The notes under the pieces are model-generated. The model did not search any database. It saw only the letters and a program-made list of their open reading frames with translations, and was not told where the DNA came from. Shown piece by piece: positions 1 through 6,122 of a stretch of DNA of 9,507 nucleotides. Source of the stretch: Schleiferiaceae bacterium (GTDB lineage: Bacteria > Bacteroidota > Bacteroidia > Flavobacteriales > Schleiferiaceae); the NCBI GenBank assembly GCA_023260615.1, contig JALQUY010000063.1, forward strand, positions 1 to 9,507. The letters run 5' to 3'. Positions within the stretch are counted from its first letter, which is position 1, and each line of letters starts with the position of its first letter. The position numbers and the translations under genes are program-made.

Positions 1-750
1 GATCAAGCGGTGCTCGTAAGTGATGCCGGCGGCTTTGTACTGCTCGGCGAATTCGGTTTCATAGACCTCTTGGAAGATGTCCTTAAAGCGACCGTCGTAC
101 TGCTTCAAAATGGTGTTCTTCGTGCTCAAGTACAGGGGCCAGCCTTTTTGCAAGGCCAAATTCATGCAGGAGCGTGCAAAGCCGTAGACCGACTCGTCGG
201 TGTTGTACATGCTCATGGCCACACCGCCGCCGTCGAAGTTGTAGACTTCAAAGGTTTGGGCCTCTGAACCATCCTCAGGCGTGAAGGTCATGGTCAACTT
301 GCCTTTACCCGTGATCACGGTGTCGGTCGCGCGGTACTGATCGCCAAACGCGTGACGGCCAATAACGATAGGCTTGTTCCAGGTCGTCACCAAACGGGGA
401 ACGTTTTCACAAATGATGGGCTCGCGGAATACGGTGCCGCCCAGGATGTTGCGGATGGTGCCGTTGGGGCTCTTCCACATTTTCTTGAGGCCAAATTCCT
501 CAACACGTGCTTCGTCGGGCGTGATGGTGGCACACTTGATACCCACATTGTACTTCTTAATCGCTTCAGCAGCATCTACGGTCACCTGGTCGTTGGTCGC
601 ATCGCGGTGCTCCATACCCAGGTCGTAGTATTTGATGTCTACATCCACGTAGGGGAGGATGAGTTTTTCTTTAATAAATGACCAGATGATGCGGGTCATT
701 TCATCGCCGTCCAATTCGACGACGGGATTGGCTACTTTAATCTTACTCAT
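1..750 (-). CDS. icd: NADP-dependent isocitrate dehydrogenase, IDH1-like (partial, C-terminus off the window)
   Basis: This enzyme oxidatively decarboxylates isocitrate to 2-oxoglutarate with NADP+ in the TCA cycle. The window holds the first 250 residues and the gene runs off the left edge; the family is usually a little over 400 residues. The protein closely resembles the homodimeric eukaryotic-type enzyme (human IDH1/IDH2) rather than the E. coli type. Visible landmarks are GDEMTRIIW (15-23), RDATNDQVT (49-57), SPNGTIRNILGGTVFREPI (94-112) with substrate-binding Ser94, Arg100 and Arg109, GRHAFGDQYRATD (131-143) with the substrate arginine at 132 (the same number as in human IDH1) and Tyr139, and LSTKNTILKQYDGRFKDIFQ (208-227) with the catalytic lysine at 211. 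The start is the ATG at 748-750, which gives the family's usual N-terminus. The gene follows dnaX by 50 bp and has its own -7 box, so it need not be co-transcribed with dnaX. No oddities are seen in the visible part. Confidence 0.96.
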   Translation of the reverse strand, partial: MSKIKVANPVVELDGDEMTRIIWSFIKEKLILPYVDVDIKYYDLGMEHRDATNDQVTVDAAEAIKKYNVGIKCATITPDEARVEEFGLKKMWKSPNGTIRNILGGTVFREPIICENVPRLVTTWNKPIVIGRHAFGDQYRATDTVITGKGKLTMTFTPEDGSEAQTFEVYNFDGGGVAMSMYNTDESVYGFARSCMNLALQKGWPLYLSTKNTILKQYDGRFKDIFQEVYETEFAEQYKAAGITYEHRLI

Positions 751-795
751 AACAACAGCTTTATCGGGCCAAATGCCCATTCTTTGAAAGGATTG

Positions 796-803
796 CAAAG
801 TTA
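796..803 (-). promoter_or_regulatory. Candidate -7 promoter box for icd
   Basis: The minus strand reads TAACTTTG, an exact match to the Bacteroidota -7 consensus TAnnTTTG. It lies 45 bases before the icd ATG and its first three bases are the TAA stop codon of the dnaX C-terminal frame. No clear TTG-type -33 element is seen at the usual spacing, so the call rests on the -7 box and its position. Confidence 0.45.
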
Positions 804-1412
804 CTCCAAATCCAGCTTAAATTCTTTTCTGAATTCGGCTAAATGCGGGTTTTTCTCTAACAAAAACTGATAGCGCTCCTCGGGGGTGTAGACGATTCGG
901 GCATTGCTCGACCCCTCCTCCACGTTGATGGACCAACGGATGGCATCGTTCTCCAGCAGGCTGCGCAGCCCGCCGATGAGCTCGTCCCGAACGCCCTCCA
1001 AATAGTCCGCCTGCATTTTATTTTCGACGGAAATTCGGAACCGAAAATCGTCTTCCAGTACAGGCGTAGCCTTGGAAATGACCGAATGAATCACCGGCCG
1101 GTCCTCCATGGCCTTCACCGTATCCATCCAGGCGGTCTCCAGGGCATTTTGACTAAAGGCCGATAGGCGCTTGACTTCGGGCTCTTGGGTCGCCACTTCT
1201 GCCGTTTCCGCAACCGCTAGGGCCGAACCCCCGAGGTTGGCCTTCAACGAAAAGGTTGAGCGACGCTTTCGGGCCGGTTCCTCTGAGGATAGCTGCGTGT
1301 GAGGGTCTGCTTGAGGTCTTTCCACAGCGGCTACAGCTTCAGCAGGCATACGTGGCTGCACTTCGGGGGGTTGAGCCTCCGGTGCTTCGTGAACTTCAGG
1401 CGCATTGAATTC
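801..1412 (-). CDS. dnaX: C-terminal (tau) domain of DnaX, in the -1 frame relative to the N-terminal part
   Basis: This segment continues dnaX but is read one base back from the zero frame. It begins as a Glu/Pro/Ala-rich linker (EFNAPEVHEAPEAQPPEVQP at 1353-1412), as expected for the DnaX linker. It then forms the conserved C-terminal domain of Bacteroidota tau, with WMDTVKAMEDRPVIHSVI, ISVENKMQADYLEGVRDEL and the ending YTPEERYQFLLEKNPHLAEF followed by RKEFKLDLE. It has no typical start of its own; a GTG at 1359-1361 and an ATG at 1347-1349 exist but lie inside the linker. I place the join near 1412-1430 because both sides look like natural linker there. The last -1 frame stop upstream is at 1536-1538, so any frame change must lie between there and 1331. 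Whether this is recoding, a genuine mutation or a sequence error cannot be told from one sequence. Confidence 0.82.
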   Translation of the reverse strand, partial: EFNAPEVHEAPEAQPPEVQPRMPAEAVAAVERPQADPHTQLSSEEPARKRRSTFSLKANLGGSALAVAETAEVATQEPEVKRLSAFSQNALETAWMDTVKAMEDRPVIHSVISKATPVLEDDFRFRISVENKMQADYLEGVRDELIGGLRSLLENDAIRWSINVEEGSSNARIVYTPEERYQFLLEKNPHLAEFRKEFKLDLE

Positions 1413-2686
1413 AGTACCACTGAGGGCGATTCCACAGGCACTACAGGTGCTGGAGCCGAGGCAGATGGCGCCGGAGAAGTAGCGGGCGCTACGGCTTCCT
1501 CGGCCGCGGCAGGAACGTTTGGTGCTGCTGGAGTTTCAGGCTCAACGGGAGTTGGTGCCGAGGCAGATGCGCTCTGAGAGGCTTGCGTTACCCCTTGGGG
1601 TTCAGGCTTTTTTTTTTCGTCCGAGCCTTGGCCCATTCCTGCGAGATCCAACAATGCGATTTCCACCAAGAGGCGCGGATTGGAGCTACTTCGGTACGAT
1701 AGGTCGCACTGCGAAAGTGCTTTCAAGGCATTGGCCAGAAAGGCGGGCGAGGCTTGTTCTGCTTGCTGGCGATACTGTTCCTTAACGGAGTCGGGCACAT
1801 CCATGAGGGCAATGGTGGCTTCGTGTTTGGCCAACAGGACATCCCGTACGTGGCTCGCCAATCCCCCCACAAAGCGGTGCAAATCAAACCCCTGCTCGAG
1901 GATGTGGTCCACTTGGAGCAGCAAAGACGTGGTGTCGCCGCTGAGCAGATGCGAGACTGTGGAGAAATAAACCGTTCGGTCCAAGAGCTGCAAATTCTCA
2001 CGGACCAGGTCGTACGTCAGGGTGCCCCCGCGCGCAAATGCTGCAACACGGTCAAAAATGGACAGCGAATCGCGGAGCGCACCGTCGGCTTTTTCGGCAA
2101 TGGCGTGCAACGCTTCTTCCTCCGTGGCAATGCCCTCCTTCCCGGCCACAAAGGCCAAGTGGTTCGCAATGTCCTGGAGTCCGATGCGCTTGAAGTCAAA
2201 AATTTGGCAACGCGAGAGAATGGTCGGGAGCACCTTGTGCTTTTCCGTGGTCGCCAAGATGAAAATGGCATGCGCGGGCGGCTCCTCCAGCGTCTTCAAA
2301 AAAGCGTTGAAGGCCGCCTGGGAGAGCATGTGCACCTCGTCGATGATGTAGACCTTGAAGCGACCCACTTGGGGGGCGAAGCGCACCTGATCAATCAGCT
2401 GGCGGATGTCGTCCACCGAGTTGTTGGAGGCGGCGTCGAGCTCAAAAATATTGAGGCTGTAATCTTGATCGGGGCCGGTGTGCACCTCGTTGATGCGGCG
2501 GGCTAAAATGCGTGCACAGGTAGTCTTTCCGACCCCGCGAGGGCCTGTAAACAAGAGGGCTTGAGCGAGATGCCCGCTAGAGACTTCGTGCTCCAGGGTA
2601 TCCGTTACATGGCTTTGGCCAACGACTGCCTCAAAGTCTTTGGGGCGGTACTTTCGGGCCGAAACGATGTAGGGAGTCGCATCCAT
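1331..2686 (-). CDS. dnaX: DNA polymerase III subunit gamma/tau, clamp-loader part (zero frame)
   Basis: DnaX is the ATPase motor of the clamp loader that places the sliding clamp on primed DNA; its tau form also tethers polymerase cores in the replisome. The N-terminus has YIVSARKYRPKDFEAVVGQ (6-24), Walker A GPRGVGKTT (48-56), Walker B VYIIDEVHML (112-121), sensor-1 region TTEKHK (146-151) and the SRC arginine-finger motif (158-160). The cysteine zinc module usually found after Walker A is missing: residues 61-80 contain no cysteine. Domain III ends near residue 350, then EKKK (357-360) is encoded by a ten-A run. A Pro/Ala-rich linker follows, with a 34-residue internal repeat. The last residues of this frame, from about 425 to 451, turn basic and unlike the family, because the frame has shifted relative to the conserved C-terminus encoded at 801-1412. 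The start ATG at 2684-2686 fits the family and has a -7-like box four bases upstream. Confidence 0.95.
   Translation of the reverse strand: MDATPYIVSARKYRPKDFEAVVGQSHVTDTLEHEVSSGHLAQALLFTGPRGVGKTTCARILARRINEVHTGPDQDYSLNIFELDAASNNSVDDIRQLIDQVRFAPQVGRFKVYIIDEVHMLSQAAFNAFLKTLEEPPAHAIFILATTEKHKVLPTILSRCQIFDFKRIGLQDIANHLAFVAGKEGIATEEEALHAIAEKADGALRDSLSIFDRVAAFARGGTLTYDLVRENLQLLDRTVYFSTVSHLLSGDTTSLLLQVDHILEQGFDLHRFVGGLASHVRDVLLAKHEATIALMDVPDSVKEQYRQQAEQASPAFLANALKALSQCDLSYRSSSNPRLLVEIALLDLAGMGQGSDEKKKPEPQGVTQASQSASASAPTPVEPETPAAPNVPAAAEEAVAPATSPAPSASAPAPVVPVESPSVVLNSMRLKFTKHRRLNPPKCSHVCLLKL
1455..1569 (-). repeat. Direct repeat pair in the DnaX linker
   Basis: The 13-bp sequence GCCGAGGCAGATG (plus-strand reading) occurs at 1455-1467 and at 1557-1569. 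The copies are 102 bp, exactly 34 codons, apart. They encode the SASAP blocks of SASAPTPVEPETP and SASAPAPVVPVESP in the proline-rich linker. This may be a degenerate internal duplication or convergent low complexity. Confidence 0.6.
1590..1618 (-). promoter_or_regulatory. Candidate slippage/frameshift site in dnaX that would make a gamma-like product
   Basis: The minus strand has ten consecutive A residues (1617 down to 1608) followed by G, read in the zero frame as GAA AAA AAA AAG. This includes the heptamer A AAA AAG used for -1 frameshifting in E. coli dnaX, and resembles the A9 transcriptional slippage run of Thermus dnaX. After a -1 shift the next codons are GCC TGA (stop at 1602-1604), giving a product of about 361 residues. 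After a +1 shift a TAA follows at 1588-1590. A small inverted repeat ACCCC-AA-GGGGT (1601 to 1590) begins five bases after the slippery heptamer; its hairpin would be short and weak. Recoding here is inference from layout. Confidence 0.55.
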
Positions 2687-2690
2687 AGGT

Positions 2691-2698
2691 CAAATCTA
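2691..2698 (-). promoter_or_regulatory. Candidate -7 promoter box just before dnaX
   Basis: The minus strand reads TAGATTTG, an exact match to TAnnTTTG, and ends four bases before the dnaX ATG. It lies in the 24-bp gap after the carotenoid gene. If functional, transcription would start at or next to the start codon. A TTTG at 2724-2727 is 25 bases upstream, longer than the usual -33/-7 spacing, so support for a full promoter is modest. Confidence 0.4.
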
Positions 2699-2710
2699 CG
2701 CCAGAAGGAA

Positions 2711-3349
2711 TTAGGCCGCAGGCCAAAGGTGAAAACCTGCGAAGAAAATCGCTTGACTCAGTAGGATGGGGAGCGCCATTCGGTTCTCGCCTTCCACCTC
2801 TTCGGACAGTAAAAACTGCATGACGAGCGAGGTCGCCAGCCAGCCCAATGAATTGAGCCATCCGTGGCCGCCTGCAAAGATCCAGAAGCGCAACTGGGGG
2901 GCTACAGGTTCGATCAAGAGATCGATGAGGACCATGAGAACGGCGGCGAGGAGGACGCGCTGCCAGCGGTTGAATTCGGGCAGATAACTCTTCACCCACT
3001 GGGCCGTAGCCAACGCGAGGATAGCCCAATTCACACCGATCATCCACGGCACATCCCAGACTAAGGGACCTAGACCCTCCAAATACGTGTAAACGCCAAA
3101 CGGATAGCCCGTGTGCACCCCCAGAAATTCCACTCCGAGTCCAATCGCATAGACCAGCAACAGACGGGACCGCAGCGTGGTGGTAGCCCCTGAAAACTGG
3201 AAGAGCAGCCAGAAACTGATGAGTAAATGTATGGGGGTGAGGAGCGAAATGACAGACGACCAACCGCTATGCCAGCCAAAGAAACCGACTAGGTGTAGGA
3301 CTATCACCAGGACCAGCGCCCAGGAATAGGGAAGTTGAAAATTTCTCAT
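2711..3349 (-). CDS. Carotenoid biosynthesis family membrane protein (CruF-like)
   Basis: This 212-residue integral membrane protein matches the carotenoid biosynthesis protein family that includes CruF, a carotenoid 1',2'-hydratase. The diagnostic stretch is EFLGVHTGYPFGVYTYLEGL (74-93) followed by GPLVWDVPWMIGVNW (94-108), with an acidic membrane motif LIDLLIEPVAP (141-151) and GGHGWLNSLGW (160-170). About six or seven hydrophobic segments are visible, roughly at 9-25, 31-52, 62-75, 98-118, 132-149, 165-181 and 192-208. In this family the enzyme acts on lycopene- or gamma-carotene-type substrates in the inner membrane; the exact substrate here is inference, and no other carotenoid gene is in the window. 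The ATG at 3347-3349 lies four bases after the transporter's stop codon, so the two genes are probably co-transcribed and perhaps translationally coupled. Length is near the lower end for the family. Confidence 0.85.
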   Translation of the reverse strand: MRNFQLPYSWALVLVIVLHLVGFFGWHSGWSSVISLLTPIHLLISFWLLFQFSGATTTLRSRLLLVYAIGLGVEFLGVHTGYPFGVYTYLEGLGPLVWDVPWMIGVNWAILALATAQWVKSYLPEFNRWQRVLLAAVLMVLIDLLIEPVAPQLRFWIFAGGHGWLNSLGWLATSLVMQFLLSEEVEGENRMALPILLSQAIFFAGFHLWPAA

Positions 3350-3353
3350 AGGA

Positions 3354-4127
3354 TTAGGCTAACCAACTTTCGAGTACATCGCCCGCCGCGTAGGCCAAAA
3401 CAGCCGCTAAGGCGCCCAGCAAGACCGTCTCCCCCACACTTCGCAGTATGGGGCGGCTGTTCACACGCGCTTTAAGGATGCCGATGGCCACAAAGGCCAA
3501 ACCGGTGGCACTGGCGGATAGGGTAAATAATTGGGTCGTATCGTAGTCCGGCATCCACGGCATGTAGTGGAGCACGTAGACCGCCAGGGGGACAAAGCCG
3601 ACCAAGTTGAAGCTCAAGAAGGTCATGTAGGCCTTGGCCAGAGGCTTCTTATCTTCAGGGAAGAGCTCGAGTTCCGACTTCATCATTTCGTCCACCCAGC
3701 GGTCTTTGTCCGCGCAGATAACGTCCACGACTTGTTCGAGCAACTCGCCCTCAAAGCCTTTGGCCTGGTAAATTTCCCGAATTTCCTCTCGCTCCACCTC
3801 CGGCAAGTGGTCGACTTCCCAGTATTCTTGCTTGAGCGCACGGTCGTAGGTTTCCTCGTCCGTTTTGGCGGCCAAATAGGCGCCCACCGACATGGAAAAG
3901 CCATCCGCAATCAGGTTGGCAAAACCCAGAATGAGGGTCGTGTTGATGCCCAGGCCCGCCCCTGCTGCACCCGCCACGACCGCAAACGTTGTGACCGCTC
4001 CATCAATGCCACCGTACACAAATTCCGTTATGTAGCTCTGAAAGCGCCCAAGCAGGCCCGTAGGAACGGCGTGCAAGCGCGATTCATCGTGGGGATGGTG
4101 CTTCAAGGGATGTTCAATATGGGCCAT
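3354..4127 (-). CDS. VIT1/CCC1-family iron/manganese transporter
   Basis: This 257-residue protein belongs to the VIT1/CCC1 family, which moves ferrous iron and manganese out of the cytosol, probably by proton exchange. The first membrane helix carries the signature EFVYGGIDGAVTTFAVVAGA (35-54) with the membrane Asp42. The second has LGFANLIADGFSMSVGAYLA (67-86) with Asp75 and Met79, positions that are polar or metal-coordinating in the family. Residues about 88-165 form a charged helical hairpin rich in Glu (EYWEVDHLPEVEREEIREIY, 101-120), matching the cytosolic metal-binding domain of plant VIT1. Three more hydrophobic segments follow at about 168-188, 200-219 and 229-249. The N-terminus is histidine-rich (HIEHPLKHHPHDESRLH, 3-19), which could bind metal. 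It starts 14 bp after the O-antigen ligase gene and ends four bases before the carotenoid gene, consistent with one transcript. Metal specificity is not decided by the sequence. Confidence 0.9.
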   Translation of the reverse strand: MAHIEHPLKHHPHDESRLHAVPTGLLGRFQSYITEFVYGGIDGAVTTFAVVAGAAGAGLGINTTLILGFANLIADGFSMSVGAYLAAKTDEETYDRALKQEYWEVDHLPEVEREEIREIYQAKGFEGELLEQVVDVICADKDRWVDEMMKSELELFPEDKKPLAKAYMTFLSFNLVGFVPLAVYVLHYMPWMPDYDTTQLFTLSASATGLAFVAIGILKARVNSRPILRSVGETVLLGALAAVLAYAAGDVLESWLA

Positions 4128-4141
4128 GGTATAAGAAGGAA

Positions 4142-6061
4142 TTAGCGAGACTGCGCGAGACGCTGGGTTTTAAATGCTTGGAACGCTTCAAACAAGGCCC
4201 GGTCGTCCAGTTGATCGCGACGAGCCACGAGGGGCTGAAGGCCCTTGTGCTTGGTTTGGGCAGGCATGTTGCGCAGCGCTTCAATCACCCCGCGTTGGTA
4301 ATCTGCGTTGCTGTAGTATTCCGGGGTCAAGAATGCCGCAATCAGCACACGTGCAGCCGCTTCGTACTGCCCGGTAGCGTTCAACGTTGTCGCATAGTGC
4401 ATCTGTCCGCCAGGGTGGCGGGGCGAAATAGCAAGCAACTGCTCATACGTCGCTTGGGCCTGGGGGTATTCCTTACGGTAGCGGTGCATATTGGCCTTCT
4501 GGTACAAGGTCACGACATGGTAGGGATGCAGGGCCAGTGCCTCTTCGAAGTAGCCCTCCGCTTGTTTGAAGTTAGCGGACGTGAAGGTCGGATTTTGGCC
4601 CATAGCCTGCGCCTCTCCAAATAGGCTTCCCATCCCCGCAAAGTAGATCAAAGGATTGCTAAAGCGGTCTAATTCGTTCCAGCTGGACACCGCATCTGTG
4701 GCGGATTGAACGATGCCGCGTGCGTCTTTTCGGCTGTTTTGTTCCAAAACGACTTGGTTCGCTTGGTCCGCTTGAATGGCCGACCAGGCAATTCGGCCCG
4801 AAAGTCCAACCAAGACCACCGCCAAGCCTATATAAATGGCTTTAGGCACTGCCATTCCTCTTCGGCTATGAAGGCCTACCATGACCATGAAAGGCGCCCA
4901 GAAGGCCGCGCGCTCCAATGGAAACTCAAAGAAGGCGTAGATACCAACCAGGAGTAGGATAGCCATCCAGGTGACAGATCCCAGATCGGTGGGGTCTTTT
5001 CGGTAGTCCTTGACCGCATGGAATACCACGGTGATAAAAAACGCGAGGAAAAGCGCCAGGCCTAGATAGCCCATCTCAGAAAGGACCCAGATAAAGTCGT
5101 TGTGCGGGCGAACTTCGGAGGTAACCCCTTCCGCCACGCTGGGGTTCATGCCTTCGAGACCGTACTTGGGAAAGTAGATGCGCCATTGGCCGGGACCTAC
5201 GCCTGTCAGAGGATGCTCGGAGTGCATTTGGAAGGAATGATTCCAAAAAATTTGTCGGATTTGCAGGTTGGCCGGATCCATCAGACGCTTTTGAACGGGG
5301 CCCGATAGCGCAAGTAATCCAGCGACGGCCAGGCCCCCAAGCAGTCCATAGCGGACGTTTTTCGCAGGACGCCATCCGAGCGCGACACCGACTCCCAGAG
5401 CTACAGCGCCTCCGAGCCAAATACTGCGCGTCTGCGCTAAAAGAACGGCTAAGACGCCAAGCCATAGGGCAGCATCTGCCAACCACGATGGCCATTTTTG
5501 GCGTGAACGGCCCAAAACGATGATCGGCAGGGTCAAGGCAATCGCACTGGAGGTAAAGTTCTTGTGCCCCATCAAACCTGGGACGAGGTAGGGATCTTCC
5601 AATGCGTCCGCACCTTTGGCCAAAAAGGTGAAGACGTAGTGGAGGCTCAGCATGGCGCCAAAGCCCAAAATGAAGGTGCTAAACTTGGAGCTGTCTTGAG
5701 AGGCGTCATTGGACCAAAGCCCACCCAGCAGCAGAAAACCCGCATAGCCTGCGAGGCGGCCTGCGCTGTACTTCCATTCGGCCACGGAATAGAGGTCCGT
5801 GGTCCAAGGAGCCACCCAGGCATATAGCGCCAAGCCCAACCAAAGCAAGGCAGGCCATGAAAGCTTGTACGAAGCGGATGAACCACGCGACCAAGTTCTA
5901 AGGAGCAAGGCTATCCCCAGCGCTGCAAAGCCCAGGTGCAATGGCCAATGGCCTGGATCCCCGAGCTTGGAAAAAAGACCTACGGATGGCACGAGAGCTA
6001 CTAGTGCTCCCAGGCCAAGAGCCAAATAGTTCACGGGGGATTTCGCGCTACTTTCCTTCAT
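4142..6061 (-). CDS. O-antigen ligase/polymerase-like (Wzy_C) membrane protein with C-terminal TPR region
   Basis: This 639-residue polytopic protein has the O-antigen ligase/polymerase (Wzy/WaaL type) fold, which transfers or polymerises lipid-linked glycans at the periplasmic face of the inner membrane. Many hydrophobic segments lie between residues 11 and 425. The family landmarks are AQTRSIWLGG (209-218), the periplasmic loop with HSFQMHSEHPLTGVGPGQW (275-293), and RPHNDFIWVLSEMGYLGLAL (318-337), whose Arg318 and His320 are in the usual catalytic region. Residues about 493-600 look like two to three TPR units (FKQAEGYFEEALALHPYHVV, 498-517, then EYPQAQATYEQLLAISPRHP, 531-550). Such TPR tails are common on Bacteroidota homologues and may bind partner proteins. 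No other glycan genes are nearby, so the substrate (O-antigen, capsule, or glycoprotein glycan) is open. The ATG at 6059-6061 lies 11 bases after a terminator, so the transcript probably begins very near the start codon. Confidence 0.86.
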   Translation of the reverse strand: MKESSAKSPVNYLALGLGALVALVPSVGLFSKLGDPGHWPLHLGFAALGIALLLRTWSRGSSASYKLSWPALLWLGLALYAWVAPWTTDLYSVAEWKYSAGRLAGYAGFLLLGGLWSNDASQDSSKFSTFILGFGAMLSLHYVFTFLAKGADALEDPYLVPGLMGHKNFTSSAIALTLPIIVLGRSRQKWPSWLADAALWLGVLAVLLAQTRSIWLGGAVALGVGVALGWRPAKNVRYGLLGGLAVAGLLALSGPVQKRLMDPANLQIRQIFWNHSFQMHSEHPLTGVGPGQWRIYFPKYGLEGMNPSVAEGVTSEVRPHNDFIWVLSEMGYLGLALFLAFFITVVFHAVKDYRKDPTDLGSVTWMAILLLVGIYAFFEFPLERAAFWAPFMVMVGLHSRRGMAVPKAIYIGLAVVLVGLSGRIAWSAIQADQANQVVLEQNSRKDARGIVQSATDAVSSWNELDRFSNPLIYFAGMGSLFGEAQAMGQNPTFTSANFKQAEGYFEEALALHPYHVVTLYQKANMHRYRKEYPQAQATYEQLLAISPRHPGGQMHYATTLNATGQYEAAARVLIAAFLTPEYYSNADYQRGVIEALRNMPAQTKHKGLQPLVARRDQLDDRALFEAFQAFKTQRLAQSR

Positions 6062-6065
6062 TCCT

Positions 6066-6073
6066 TAAAAGTA
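6066..6073 (-). promoter_or_regulatory. Candidate -7 promoter box of the O-antigen ligase operon
   Basis: The minus strand reads TACTTTTA, seven of eight positions of the TAnnTTTG pattern, and ends four bases before ATG. It directly adjoins the U-tract of the preceding terminator, so transcription of the downstream operon should restart here or read through. No clear -33 box is visible because the terminator stem occupies that position. Confidence 0.4.
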
Positions 6074-6101
6074 AAAAACCCCGTCGGAAGGACGGGGTTT
6101 T
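6073..6101 (-). terminator. Intrinsic terminator of the rpsF-rpsR-rplI operon
   Basis: On the minus strand AAAA-CCCCGTC-CTTCC-GACGGGG-TTTTTT forms a seven-pair GC-rich stem (6079-6085 with 6091-6097), extended by A/T pairs, with a five-base loop and six Ts after the stem. It begins about 21 bases after the rplI stop. The plus strand also ends its stem with four Ts, so some bidirectional action is possible. Confidence 0.88.
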
Positions 6102-6122
6102 CTTTGTCGTTGCCGTGAGAAA

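Noticed and set aside
355..357. Possible hotspot-type change at Arg132 of isocitrate dehydrogenase
   Set aside because: The arginine is intact in GRHAFGDQYRATD; nothing unusual in the visible active site.
1754..2506. Long 250-residue open frame on the plus strand
   Set aside because: It lies wholly opposite the strongly conserved ATPase part of dnaX and its protein has no recognisable family features; it is a shadow of dnaX codon bias.
2631..3263. 210-residue minus-strand open frame overlapping the carotenoid gene and the start of dnaX
   Set aside because: It covers the carotenoid protein's membrane and motif regions in another frame and runs into dnaX. The in-frame competitor shows the family motif.
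3531..4145. 204-residue plus-strand open frame opposite the VIT-family transporter gene
   Set aside because: The minus-strand transporter is clearly real with family signatures; the antisense frame has none.
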